DNA from: Ypsolopha sequella
Lineage: Eukaryota > Arthropoda > Insecta > Lepidoptera > Ypsolophidae
Length of the DNA stretch: 64,000 nt
Reading direction: 5' to 3'
Assembly (NCBI GenBank): GCA_934047225.1
Contig: OW203986.1
Span: forward strand, 29,763,221 to 29,827,220
The position numbers were made by a program, and so were the translations under genes. Below, in pieces: positions 43,540 through 55,017 of this stretch. The notes beneath the pieces were generated by a model. The model was given only the letters and a program-made list of their open reading frames with translations. It was not told the origin of the DNA and did not search any database. How positions within the stretch are numbered: position 1 is the first letter of the stretch; each line of letters opens with the position of its first letter.

Positions 43540-45040
43540 TACGACCATCAAAAATAACGTCTTTATTTATAATATTTAAACTAACAATTTCACGAATAAT
43601 AATAATAACATTCGTTCATGAATCTCGGGTGCGTCGTCTCAATTACGCGACTGGAAGGCCAATCAGGATAAAGGGGGCGTGGCTTAGGAATTGAGGTCTG
43701 GACTTATTTCTCGTCTCTGTTGTCTCTCTAGCGGTTTTATAATAAATTGGGCCAATTGTAGCGCAGAATCACGGTGTCATAATATAATATGATAACATAT
43801 AAACTGCTGCCGTTAATTCGAGAGAATGATGACAGATGCAGTGTGGCGATATCTCGAAAAAATACTACAAGTCAACAAGAGCTTCTTCACGCCAAAAATA
43901 AATAAAGGCACGTTAAAAAATATCAACGGTACAACAAATGGGACGAAATAAATCCAAATCATGATTATTTAAACTTTTTTTATAAATAAAAACCCTGGAA
44001 TAGAATATATATACGATCTCATTATTTGGTAAGGTAGGTATATCAGTTTTATAATACGACAACACTGCCTTACACCGCAGATATTATAAACCTTTTTCTG
44101 AAATGTCGATTCAAAAAGTCGAGGATTCATACTGCAGGCATTATGATTGCTGATTTGACAGAAATAATGAGCAGAAGGAAATTTTAGCACGAGCTCTTTG
44201 AAAGGTGACATTTATTTATACAGCCAAACTACCATATTGGCAAGTAATAACAATAAATCAGCAACACGGATCGTAATACTTTTTGCTAATTTTGCCAAAT
44301 AAAATGTTGACTTCCTATAGTAACTGACTCGGAGCTGGACTCGGGAAAACGATAAAAACAAATTAACGAGTTTCACAAAAAGGGTAATAGAACATTGATC
44401 ACTTAGATACAGAGTCTTAATTCAATATGATTTCCGCTATATAAATAAAATGACAACCTCTATATAAGGTTCTTAAATTCAAGTGAAGACAGTATCACTA
44501 ATAGACAACTTTTCACCAAAAATAATATTTTTTGCGCTTTTTTTTTATTTTTACGTAGAAATTGACTCAACTGATTCATTAAGTTTTGTACTAGGAAGTG
44601 GAAAATATATACAACAAAAATACTTTTTATTAACAAATGGGAAATTTTAACGATATACAATCTACCCTAAAATCATCATGATAAATATAAAATATTGAAA
44701 TGCAAAACAGTAAAAAAAGGTTTTATCCCCTGACATTTGCAAACGTCACCATTCTCTCGAATGAACGGCCGGAGTTTAGTAAAATAAAAAAATAAAAAAA
44801 AAAGTAATGATGTTATTTATCTTCAGTATGTTAGCAGTTACTTAGCACACTGAAGTTACCAGGTGAAATAACATAAAATGTTACAAGTTCGCAGAGCCAT
44901 CAGTTGCTTGTTTTTATAGGAATACTGTCCCTAAAATCAGCTTTGCTAATAATATAAAGCCTTCTATTGTGATTTACAACGCTTTATCTATGCTTTATTA
45001 TTTGCTGTTCATGTAGCCTCACCCATGTTTATTGTCTCAG
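43540..45040. other. Intron without recognised feature
   Basis: AT-rich. Open frames of 60-80 codons on both strands lack motifs, neighbours and codon bias. Confidence 0.4.
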
Positions 45041-45151
45041 AACCAAGAAGCAACCACATCTAAACCAGTTTCAACTCAGACTAAAGCTATGGGGTACAAA
45101 ACGTCGTCCAAGTGGGCTGTCAACAGCAATCTGGGGTTCCCGGTTGATGAA
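45041..45151 (+). CDS. Rpgrip1l: RPGRIP1L-like gene, exon l (linker)
   Basis: Acceptor ATTGTCTCAG before 45041; donor GATGAA|GTGAGT at 45152. 37 codons, phase 0/0: NQEATTSKPVSTQTKAMGYK then WAVNSNLGFPVDE. Confidence 0.75.
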
Positions 45152-45234
45152 GTGAGTCTTTTTATATGTACCGCTGTTTTGTGCGTTAAAGTTGTGGAGA
45201 ATAAATTCGGAGTTTTGTGGAGCTAAAGCTGTGG

Positions 45235-45760
45235 AGAATAAAGTCATGAATGAACGTTTATTTGCGGAGGCATGAGTATTTCGCATGGACCAGATATACG
45301 CAGAAATCATTCAGTACCCTCTGCGTCCAATACAACAATTCGTTCAGGGTGCTGTTGAGGCTGCCACGATACTGCAGCGCATCGGGAATGTTCGCGGAGG
45401 CACAGATTGATAGCTTCACAGCAATAGTTCGAAAACGTGTGGCTTCCCTTATGAGTCGTTTAAGGGGCAGCTCCAACAGCATCTTGGAGGGCATTGTTGA
45501 TCGTTGGGACAGTCCCGTTCTGGGATTTTGGAACAGGATTCATGTGGAGTCACAGTAATTCACCAGGAGGATGTTGTTGTAGGCATCACTCAATTTAATT
45601 GTGTGATGTCTGCAACAGCGACTTCTGCTACCTTTTCTGCGTTCTATTTTTGTGTTTAGATTAAAATACTAACATAGTTTTTAAGTATAACTATATGTTA
45701 CTAAAATATTGATTTCGGTCTAAAATGAATATTTTCTTTCTTTCTTTCTTTCTATTACAA
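45235..45760 (+). pseudogene. LINE reverse-transcriptase C-terminus and 3' UTR
   Basis: 45250-45558 reads STLCVQYNNSFRVLLRLPRY then CSASGMFAEAQIDSF, the C-terminal motif of many insect LINE proteins. A short 3' UTR and (TTTC)n end follow at about 45730-45757. 5'-truncated. Confidence 0.75.
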
Positions 45761-45839
45761 GATTATAGATTGAAAAATATTGTGGGGTCAGCATAATCTA
45801 CCCTAAAAGCAGTACGCAAAAAATAATATTTGCCTTATA

Positions 45840-46441
45840 CAGTGTGTCCCTCGTACAAGTGCACATCCGAAAAGGGGTGAAACTAGACCTTATTTGTTTA
45901 ATTTTTTTTTATGTTTGTTTTATAAATTAACGTTTTAAATTATTTTTTGCCTACCGTGGACACTATGTATAAAATATGTCATAACTTTTGATCTATCGCG
46001 AGTAATGCAATAAAATAAAACTGTTATAATCCTTAAGAATAGACGTTGCATACCAAATCAAAAACAAAACATATTCTACTACCGTTACCATAAAAATAAT
46101 ATCCTACAAGATTATTTCTTTAATTTTTCCGTCTTTTTTTCAGTAATAGTCAATTTTTTCAAAATAATGTCCCCGTTTTACTATACTTTTATTCCTATTT
46201 ATCATTGCCTATTCCATTATCTTTCTAACAAAAAAAATACAACGTTCTATCATAAATACAATATTTTCTACGAGCGGTTAACCAAAGGCACTGCGCTCGC
46301 GTCCCATACAAAGATACCCAGGCGGAGTACTTTTTCATGATTAAAAAAAATAAATAATAAATGTTTTTCTTTGTTTTTGTCGATATATTTAGATCTAGTT
46401 TCACCCACTTTCGGATGTGCACTTGTACGAGGGACACACTG
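45840..46441. mobile_element. 602-bp TA-flanked TIR element
   Basis: CAGTGTGTCCCTCGTACAAG and complement, arms about 55 bp (TGCACATCCGAAA), TA at 45838-45839 and 46442-46443. Tc1/mariner-like target. The 46225-46437 minus frame is not a transposase. Confidence 0.88.
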
Positions 46442-46442
46442 T

Positions 46443-46560
46443 ATATTAAATTAGCTTGTGCCTGCGACTTCGTCCGCGTGGGTTTCGGATCTTAATTCGA
46501 ATCACATTTTCCCACCGAAATTTAACGTCCCGTCAGGCAAAACGATCTTTCTTACAAAAG
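46443..46560 (-). repeat. Helitron-like end fragment
   Basis: TAGCTTGTGCCTGCGACTTC then GTCCGCGTGGG: the inverted CGCGGACGAAGTCGC terminus of lepidopteran Helitrons. Confidence 0.5.
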
Positions 46561-46565
46561 TACAT

Positions 46566-46620
<55 letters not shown>

Positions 46621-46962
46621 GGGAAAAACAACAGAAGTAAACTGCAGATATAACTAAAAGGAACTAACAAATTTTTTTTTTACAAATAGTTAAATCTACT
46701 CCCTTCAACATTTTCCTCAGAGAGATAAAAAGAAGAAATATAAAATTTGGTGACGCTACAGACCTAAATCTAAATCTAAACCTAACTTAACTAAATGTAC
46801 AATTTTGTTACAGAATAATGATATACTACATACATAAATAAGTCGGGAAATAACGAAATGAATATATAAACATACATACCAATACATACATATATACCAT
46901 ATACATACATAATATTATTTAATTAGATTATGGTTGATTGAAATAAGATTATTTATTTGTTG

Positions 46963-47661
46963 TTAAGAGTCGTCAAGAATTTGTCTTATTTGTCGTTTAA
47001 AAGTAAACCTTTTTGAATTAAATAGGTCAGCTGAGAGGAGTGATTTATTGAATGACTCGCAGATTCGTCTGAGAGGTGCTCGACGACCGGCGTTTTTTCG
47101 CGTCAAAGGCAAAGAGAATAGGGCCTGGGATCGTGAAGACCGCGCAGGTGTTCTAAATCTGATCTGTTTCAGTAGAGAAGGACAGTCATAAAGGTTGTTA
47201 CAGATATTGTAGAGAGTCATCGCATCCAGTAAGGTTCGTCTGTCGCTTAGGCGTTGTAACTTGAAAAGTTGAAGGAGATCCGAGTAATGTCCTTGAGATC
47301 GCGTCAGTCTGAAGTGAAGTGCTTTCACAAATCTTTTCTGGATCATTTCTAGTTTATTTGAGTATACTGCATAAAATGGATTCCATACGACGGAGGCATA
47401 GTCGAGCTGTGAACGTATACGTGACTGATATAAAGTTATGTATGTCGATGCGTGTTTAAAATGTTTTGTTATTCTTAACACAAATCCTAGTAGTTGATAA
47501 GCTTTTTTACAGATTTTATCTATGTGTTGATCAAATGTGAGTTTTTCGTCAAATGTGACACCGAGGTCACGAATGCTGGTTACTTTAGCTACGTCTACGC
47601 CCCCTATGCTGTACACATATTCCACCCTATTATGATATTTGCTGACATTTATCATAGGCAA
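46963..47661 (-). pseudogene. LINE reverse transcriptase, C-terminal part
   Basis: 232 codons. Reads VTSIRDLGVTFDEKLTFDQH (the RDLGV block after RT), SQLDYASVVWNPF and IQKRFVKALHFR, typical downstream of the RT fingers/palm. Joined by a frameshift to 47630-48865, where ADDLKIF lies. Confidence 0.85.
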
Positions 47662-48865
47662 GTTGCAGCTTGTAACGTAAACAAAAATCCTTGAACCTGA
47701 TTAAATCTTCTTGTATTAGGGTGCAATCATGTTGGTCCTTGACAGCCTTAAATATCTTCAAATCGTCAGCAAACATGAGTATATTAGAGTTGTGAAAACA
47801 CTGCTCTATTTCATTAATAAATAGCAGATACTGCAGTGGTCCCAAGATAGAGCCCTGAACAACACCAGAAAAGACAAGCCTTTTTCGTGAACAGTATCCA
47901 TTTATAGTGATCACTTGAAACCTATTTTCAATGTATGAAGCAAACCATTTTAGTAAGTTTCCTTTTATTCCGTTATACGCTAGTCTCTCGAGAAGCAACC
48001 TGTGATCCACCTTATCAAATGCCTTGCGAAAATCCGTATAAATTGCATCTACTTGAGTGCCAGTTTCTAGAGCATCAAACAAAAAGTTAGAATAAAGCAA
48101 GAGATTAGTGACTATTGATCTTTTCTTCATAAAACCATGTTGCTGTTGGCTTATTTGTGATTGTAAGATGGGGTAAAGTGCATCATGGACCAGATATTCA
48201 AATAATTTAGGGAGAGTTGATATGTTGGATATAGGTCTATAATTGGGGATCCTAGCTTTAGAACCAGATTTATGTATAGGAGTCACATTGGCCATCTTCC
48301 ATCTATCTGGGAACTTACCTTCAGTTAAGCATTTGTTAAATATTATGTGAAGTGGGTAAGCTAACGCAACATGAAGATTTTTTAAAAAAAAGGCGCTTAT
48401 TTTGTCGGGCCCTGGACCCTTTGTACTGTCCAAATTTTTTAGTCCTTGCTCTATTTTCTCTTGTGTAAGATGTATTGAAGCTGTTTGCTTGGCCACCGGG
48501 TTACTTTGGAGGCTATCTAAGTTTTGGCAATTTAAACAGTCAGTTGGTTCGAAGACAGAGGAAAAGAAGTCACTAAACAACTCTGCTATTGTAGTAGGAT
48601 CGCTGGACGAGCTATCTCCAAGTATCATTGTACTGGGGTATCCGGAATCGCTTTTCTTTAAAGATGATACGTATTGCCAGAAGTGTTTTATATTATTAGG
48701 TATGGCTAACTCAGTATCCGTAATATACGTTCGAAAGCATTGTGACAAAAGTAATTTGCAGCGTGTACGAAGGAGAGAATACTCAGCGTAATCAGCAAGA
48801 GATTTATAAATTTTCCACCGGCGCCATAATTTTAACTTTAGCTTTTCAGTGCTGGGGAGAACCAA
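47630..48865 (-). pseudogene. LINE reverse transcriptase, palm domain
   Basis: 411 codons. Motifs: STKGPGPDKISAFFLKN, ANVTPIHKSGSKARIPNYRP, QQHGFMKKRS, YTDFRKAFDKVDH, VVQGSILGPL and the catalytic MFADDLKIF. N-terminal sequence resembles the EN-RT connector. The catalytic FADD is intact but the frame is broken on both sides. Confidence 0.9.
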
Positions 48866-48931
48866 ATTGGATATTTTGTCTGTTTATTTATTTTCATTGG
48901 TACAGTTTGGTCAATTATGTTGTAAATAATA

Positions 48932-49385
48932 TCATAAAATGTATCCACCGAAGTTGACGGTCTGAGGGTCTGAATTGAGGGTCTGGATTTCGTCACGGAT
49001 TAACGAAAAATCAGCTTTATTGAAGTTATATTTAGGGTTGCGTCCGGGGGGGGGTAGATTTTTGCGCAGATCTTTCCATGGTATACTCAAAAGATGGATG
49101 GTGGATACCTGACCGAGAGATGTCAATTTTGGACCGAACACATAAACAAGAGATACTACAAAGTAGCAGGTCGAAAATACGATTATTATCGTTGAGACAG
49201 CAGTTGTACTGACAAAGTTTCATTAAAGTTAGTGTGTTTATGAGTATTCGTTGGATTGCATTAGTTGGTTGTGATGGCATAAGTGCTCTATCGTAATTGT
49301 TTGGAGTCCATTCTAGGTCTGGTATGTTAAAATCACCAGTAATACAATAGGTAAATTCAGGATGAGTAAGGTATATTCGCTGCAT
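48932..49385 (-). pseudogene. LINE endonuclease remnant
   Basis: Reads YCITGDFNIPDLEWTPNNYD then NRIFDLLLCS: the GDFN catalytic motif of the AP-endonuclease-like domain. The upstream half is missing and a frameshift separates it from the RT. Confidence 0.75.
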
Positions 49386-49399
49386 TTTACCTAGAAGTG

Positions 49400-49990
49400 T
49401 TTCGGAGATTTACACCCTTTAAGGGTTGATTTTCGAAATATCGTTTCTGCGGGCACCCCTAATCCTGAAATTCATGAATAATTATTTTTTTCAAGTATTT
49501 TACGCCATGTTTTAAGTTAACTGAATTGAAACACACATTGAATAGTATATGTCTTGCAAAATTTTGCCCCCTGTTTCATTCTATTAGGGGACAATTTTTG
49601 GAAAATACTTGTACTACGTTTTATTATTCGTTTTTCTACCAACAGTATTTGTAATAGACACACGCAAGGAATACGATTTTCGATACAAACGTTTTCACCC
49701 CATTTCACCACCGTATTTGTACCATATTTCAATGTTGACACACGCAGGGAATAGGATTTTTGTTACAAACGTTTTCACCCCCTTTCACCCCTTAAGGAGT
49801 TGATTTTAGATGTTTTTGCATGTGTCTATCTTCAGCGGTTTAGGCATTGCGTTGTCTGTCAGTTTGCGTTTGTATGGAACGGAAAAAAATTACCTACGTC
49901 TGTCTCTCTGGGAGACAGGTGTGAGTGGATTATGTATGTATGTGTAGAAAAAAATAATATTTGTATGTCCCAAGAGGGTCATCGAACTTT
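49400..49990. repeat. Dispersed repeat with a 70-bp internal duplication
   Basis: CACGCAAGGAATACGATTTTCG...ACAAACGTTTTCACCCC occurs twice (49660-49705, 49740-49785). CTTTCACCCCTTAAGGAGTTG and GCGTTGTCTGTCAG are familiar from lepidopteran repeats. No gene. Confidence 0.45.
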
Positions 49991-50021
49991 GATACTGGCT
50001 ACTCACTGAGTCTTCAGTATG

Positions 50022-50464
50022 TGTAGCCGCTGGCCACAGGATGCAGGGCGGATGGGATTTGAGTGGGAGAGTAGACAGGATAAGAAAAAGATTGTGGGTA
50101 AACTGACCTTTGTTGGAATGTTGTTCTCGATGGGCCGACAGGAGATGCGGTGACGTGCTGAGCCTTCTTGTTGGCTAGTTGAGCTGGCGTCTGTGCAGGG
50201 ATGTATTGAATGTCCTGGTTTGAGTGATGTACACAGCACTTGTAATTACACTACACTTTAGGTACACGATAATTGTTTGTGCTGACGCGAATGTCTATTG
50301 TTTGGAGCTGTCGGCTGCGCGGGCGCGCGCGCGTGCGCCTAGAGAGGCTCGTCGATCCGAACAGACTGAGACCAGCGTCCGCGCGCGCCTCGACCGGCGC
50401 GCGGCGGGGGGGGGGTCATTCCCGCCTGCGGGTGCGAATCATGCGTCACGGTCTAGCGTGAACA
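50022..50464 (-). repeat. 3' LTR of BEL/Pao copy 2
   Basis: TGTAGCCGCTGGCCACAGG ... GTCTAGCGTGAACA. Differs from copy 1's LTR at many positions and is 39 bp shorter, although the internal coding regions of the two elements are very alike. Confidence 0.9.
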
Positions 50465-51151
50465 TCCTGGGGGGGCCGGGGCTGCGGCTCCATGGGCTGT
50501 GTCCAGATCCACAACTTGGATCACTCCATCCTTGCCAGGCATTGTGCGGAGAATTCTCCCCAACTTCCATTGGAGCGGAGGCAAGTCATCCTCTTTGATG
50601 AGGACCAGTTCACCCACTTGAGGAGGGGAGGAAGGGGAGAGCTGATTGGGGCGGGTTTGCAGGGTATGGAGGTAGGATCTGGACCAGAGAATCCAAAAGC
50701 GCTGAGAGAGCGCTTGAATGAGTTGAAACCGTTTAAGAGCAGATATGGGTCTGTCGTCAAAAGACTGCTCAGGTAGAGCGGTGAGCGGACGACCAATAAT
50801 GAAATGTCCGGCCGTGAGAGGTTCAAAGTCCGTAGGGTCGGATGAAATTGGACAGAGGGGTCTTGAGTTGAGTATTATTTCGTGCAGAGCGCCGAACCAA
50901 GTTATGTGCTGATTCGCGAGCTTGTGAGTGATTGCATCATTGTTTGTGCCGCAGTCTGAGCGAATGAGAACTGGAGTACCGCGACGTGAGATAAAACCTA
51001 ACAGGGCTCGTGCTGAGTGAAATTGAGTGTGATTGAGTGAATGTACGTCTGCTATTTCAAGTGATACGGTTGGCAACAAAATTGGTGTGTTAGTGGCGTT
51101 CACTACACGTTGTGCGGGGTTACAAGAATTCTCTGTTGGAGTTGAAGTCAT
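50453..51151 (-). pseudogene. BEL/Pao pol remnant, copy 2
   Basis: 232 codons, collinear with 1899-2651: SDCGTN (Asn-to-Cys), the same gap at HITWF/GALHE where the catalytic Glu should be, DUF5641-like LTAGHFIIGRPLTALPE. A few residues longer near VHSLNHTQFHSAR and shorter at the end, stopping in the LTR. Confidence 0.85.
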
Positions 51152-51152
51152 T

Positions 51153-51440
51153 GAGTGAAAATGAAATGAGTGTGTATGTGATGAGTGTGTGTGTGATAAG
51201 TGTGCTGAGTGCGTTGAGTGCTGGTTTCATTGAGTGAAAAATGAGCTGAATGTGTATCTGATGAGTGAATGTGTGAGTGAAAATGAGCTGAGTGTGTCTA
51301 TATGTGCTGATTGAATGTGTGAGTGAAAATGAGCTGAGTGTGTATGTGCTGATTGAATGTGTGAGTGAAAATGAGTTGAGTGTGTATGTGCTGATTGAAT
51401 GTGTGATGAGTGTGACTATATGTGAAAATGAGTTATTAAA
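51153..51440. repeat. GTGA-rich tandem repeat of BEL/Pao copy 2
   Basis: Same array as 2652-2890, with a slightly different copy number. Confidence 0.75.
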
Positions 51441-52620
51441 AACTTGAGCGCTACCAACTCCAACGTGCGGATAGCTTGTAACTTGCGCGGGCCGAAATAA
51501 CAAAGGCTATGTTCAAACGGAACACGGAAAATAAACACGAAAGAGAGAGAAAAAATATTTTTTTTTTAAAAAACAACCTGTATATGAGCTGTACCAACGT
51601 GGAACACCCTATATGTGTACCATTAACAATAAGATCAGAGATGAGAAGAGAAAAAAAACAAATTGTTTACTATATTTGTGCTATATATATATACCCGGGT
51701 AAAAAAAGCAGACAATAACACAAATAAACGGTCCGGCAATATATTACTGCGACGTGAGATTACCGCAACACAAAAATATCGAAAAGGGCTGATGAACCTG
51801 TTCACTTTTATGTTATTTGCCTTGAAATCACGCTTTAGTAATATACGTAATACGTATGTATATGCACGAAATAAAGCGAATTTATACTCTCACAAAAAAA
51901 TATCTCGCAAGATACGAGAACTATCTTTGACAGTGGGTAGATTTGCACCTCTTCGCGCGATAGAAAACAAAGTGAAGTGTAGGTACTCAAAACGTTGTAA
52001 CACGATATGAAACTAAAATGTGAACTATGTATTTACGAGCAAAGTTGAATCACTTCGAGAACATTTGAAAAGATTGGGTCGGGAATTACATGTAAAAAAT
52101 GTTGAGCAAAATGCTGACTTTGAGTTTAATTAATTTTACGTATGGGGTTTATAAGGGCTGATAATTAATCCCTGGAAGTGACGGGGGGGGTTTAATAAAG
52201 AAATATAGTGGACTGTAATAAACAATTGGGCCGAATGGATATAATTATATTATCTGAGCTGAACAATAATTACAACCGTGATGAAAATGAGTTATTCTGT
52301 AAAGGGGCGTGGGGGGGTCGGTTCTAATTATCTACCCGCGATAGGTATTCGAAACCACAAAATATTTTTTGCCGGGAAAGGGGGCAAAATATGTAACCGG
52401 GTGAAAATGGACTGTAGTAAATCGACGGGGGCTGGTTCAAACAAAGTTACGGGCCGGCGGGGGGGAGGCGGGGGGTGATATAAACCAAAAATTTTCCGCT
52501 CGACGGACCAAAATTTTTCTTGTATTGAAAATGGACTGTAGGGGCTGAAAAGGGGCTGGTTCTAACGGTTCGAAGGGCCAAAATTGTGAAAATGGACTGT
52601 AAGGACCAGAATTCGATCCG

Positions 52621-52635
52621 GCCGAAGGACCAAAA
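52621..52635 (-). other. Primer-binding site of BEL/Pao copy 2
   Basis: GCCGAAGGACCA just inside the 5' LTR on the + strand, complementary to the 3' end of tRNA-Tyr with one base missing relative to copy 1. Confidence 0.55.
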
Positions 52636-52636
52636 A

Positions 52637-53079
52637 TGTAGCCGCTGGCCACAGGATGCAGGGCGGATGGGATTTGAGTGGGAGAGTAGACAGGATAAGA
52701 AAAAGATTGTGGGTAAACTGACCTTTGTTGGAATGTTGTTCTCGATGGGCCGACAGGAGATGCGGTGACGTGCTGAGCCTTCTTGTTGGCTAGTTGAGCT
52801 GGCGTCTGTGCAGGGATGTATTGAATGTCCTGGTTTGAGTGATGTACACAGCACTTGTAATTACACTACACTTTAGGTACGCGATAATTGTTTGTGCTGA
52901 CGCGAATGTCTATTGTTTGGAGCTGTCGGCTGCGCGGGCGCGCGCGCGTGCGCCTAGAGAGGCTCGTCGATCCGAACAGACTGAGACCAGCGTCCGCGCG
53001 CGCCTCGACCGGCGCGCGGCGGGGGGGGGGTCATTCCCGCCTGCGGGTGCGAATCATGCGTCACGGTCTAGCGTGAACA
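52637..53079 (-). repeat. 5' LTR of BEL/Pao copy 2
   Basis: Matches 50022-50464; I noticed one difference, GTACGCGATAATT here versus GTACACGATAATT. Confidence 0.9.
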
Positions 53080-53234
53080 GTATGGATTTGGCTGCCACGT
53101 TATATAATTAGAGTGGTCCTGACTCGCTCACGGACTCACTCATGAGCGCATCAGCCCTTTGACATAGAAAGCTGAAATTTTGCCCAGAGTTTCCTTTATA
53201 ATGTACACAAGTAATAAGGCCGCATTTTTCTAAA

Positions 53235-53295
53235 TTCCCACGGGATCGGGAGAAACGGGATCCACGCGAGCAACGCCGCGGCGCGTTCGCTAGTA
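53235..53295 (+). repeat. Helitron-like 3' terminus
   Basis: CCCACGGGATCGGGAGAAACG ... GCGTTCGCTAGT, like 35895-35956. Confidence 0.5.
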
Positions 53296-53329
53296 TAATA
53301 AGTATCATGTAAATGTATCCGTTTCACAG

Positions 53330-53374
53330 GTAAATGATGACGATGGTGATCAAGGCGTGATAGCGCACGAAGTG
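53330..53374 (+). CDS. Rpgrip1l: RPGRIP1L-like gene, exon m (15 codons)
   Basis: Acceptor GTTTCACAG before 53330; donor GAAGTG|GTGAGA at 53375. VNDDDGDQGVIAHEV, acidic. Phase 0/0. Short; called from splice sites and from the continuity of the acidic frame. Confidence 0.65.
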
Positions 53375-53425
53375 GTGAGAATCTTTTAATACATCTTGAT
53401 TTTAGCTTTATGTTTATTTTATGAC

Positions 53426-53572
53426 CGCCCCTGTGGCTGGGTGGTATGGTAGAGCGCCCGCCTGCTAACACAGAGGTGAAAAGCGGGTGTACCTAGTGTG
53501 GACTGTGACTTGCATTTCACAGTTCACACTTTCGAACACCTCTGACCCCCTCGGGGATTCATATCGTGACGT
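53426..53572 (+). repeat. tRNA-derived SINE, copy 3
   Basis: CCCTGTGGCTGGGTGGTATG head; GAAAAGCGGGTGTACCTAG and CACAGTTCACACTTTCGAAC tail; poly-T follows. It sits between exons m and n, 64 bp from the latter. Confidence 0.7.
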
Positions 53573-53638
53573 TTTTTTTTTCTTTTTTGTAATGTGGGAC
53601 TCGTTGTGTTTATTAATGTAATTGTGGTCTTCCGGCAG

Positions 53639-53680
53639 AACCCGTGGCCGAAGGAGGACTGGTATCTGCGAGACGAAAGT
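53639..53680 (+). CDS. Rpgrip1l: RPGRIP1L-like gene, exon n (14 codons)
   Basis: Acceptor CTTCCGGCAG before 53639; donor GAAAGT|GTATGC at 53681. NPWPKEDWYLRDES. Phase 0/0. Confidence 0.65.
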
Positions 53681-53788
53681 GTATGCAAAAAAATTAATAA
53701 ACACGGTGAGTCCTAACAAATAATCATACATCACCATATCATGTATCGATATTAAGCTGTGTATAATGTTAATAAAACTTGTTTACAG

Positions 53789-53824
53789 AAAGTACACGAA
53801 ACTCATGAAAAAGAACTCAATTCC
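53789..53824 (+). CDS. Rpgrip1l: RPGRIP1L-like gene, exon o (12 codons)
   Basis: Acceptor TTGTTTACAG before 53789; donor AATTCC|GTAAGT at 53825 (strong). KVHETHEKELNS. Phase 0/0. Confidence 0.65.
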
Positions 53825-54473
53825 GTAAGTTACTTTAGTACTTCTTATGACACGTTTCCTACTTATAATTGGGTTGTAATAATAAAAGCTCCGAAAACTA
53901 AATTAAAAATAAGGATGTTCAATTTATGAATGTTACTGCTTTAAATACTAATCTACCGAAAACTTTTGTGCTAATAAATATACGAAAACTACCGAATGAA
54001 ATATTGAAAATTCCGAAAACTACTGTCAGCTATTCTTATCGTAGATCTCCGAATAAAAATATTTTTTTTTGTATGTCATGACTTCTGTTAAAACTAGAGA
54101 CCTCACCTATTTTATCTTACATGTAAACCTAACACGCTCTTCCCTCGCTTCGCTCGTCGTCGCACCTATTTTGACTTTTGGTTCATAAGTTCTTTCGGAA
54201 GTTCAGTAATTTATTCAAAGGTTCATTATTTAAACCAGGTGGTGGTGAGAAATTTTAGTTTGCTATATTTAATTTATTTTGTCGGTAGATGTTACACAGT
54301 TAAATTAGTATATTTTTCAATAACTAATTTTGCCGCTGCTCAGTGTGCAGCAATTCGCTGGGATTTAATTTGTTTTTCGGAAGCTTAATTATTATCCGTT
54401 TTAATTTAAACTGGCTCCAGATGTTGTGTCTACATTTTCAGCCATAACATAACATTATCTTTTTCTACACCCA

Positions 54474-54836
54474 TGGAACTACACTTATGGAACTCCACTC
54501 ATGGAACTACACTCCTAGAACTACCCTCATGGAACTACACTCATGGAACTACACTCATGGAACTACACTCATAGAACTACACTCATGGAACTACACTCAT
54601 GGAACTACACTCATGGAACTACACTCATGGAACTACACTCATAGAACTACACTCATGGAACTACACTCATAGAACTACACTCATGGAACTACACTCATAG
54701 AACTACACTCATGGAACTACACTCATAGAACTACACTCATGGAACTACACTCATAGAACTACACTCATGGAACTACACTCATGGAACTACACTCATGGAA
54801 CTACACTCATGGAACTACACTCATGGAACTACACTC
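54474..54836 (+). repeat. 14-bp satellite, about 25 units
   Basis: Unit TCATGGAACTACAC with an A/G change (TCATAGAACTACAC) at intervals. Three units make an in-frame 42-bp super-unit reading MELHSWNYTHGTTL. No coding context. Confidence 0.95.
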
Positions 54837-55017
54837 ACGCAACTTGCGACACTGAGTAGGTTATGTTCACGATACCACAGATTATATAGTAGTTACTACG
54901 TAACAGATACTTCTCTTCCTTGTAAAACGAAAATACCTACCAAAATTGCACGCTACGCTATAGCTACACTATCTACTGTCAGGAAATACATGCAAAAATG
55001 CATCTAAGGGGCTGGAC

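Larger units (their letters stand above)
46563..49390 (-). mobile_element. Jockey/CR1-like LINE, 5'-truncated
   Basis: Order on the minus strand: endonuclease remnant (49385-49032), reverse transcriptase (48865-46963), 3' UTR (46962-46622), (TAAA)n tail (complement at 46563-46620). At least two frameshifts are visible. 5' truncation and the A-rich repeat tail are normal for LINE insertions. Confidence 0.85.
50022..53079 (-). mobile_element. BEL/Pao LTR retrotransposon copy 2, same internal deletion
   Basis: LTRs 50022-50464 and 52637-53079 (443 bp each, one difference noticed), target duplication GTATG at 50017-50021 and 53080-53084. Same internal organisation as copy 1: integrase/DUF5641-like remnant, GTGA-rich tandem repeat, unique AT-rich region, primer site. 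Confidence 0.92.

Noticed and set aside
45071..45310. Minus frames over 45071-45494
   Set aside because: Antisense to exon l and to the LINE C-terminus.
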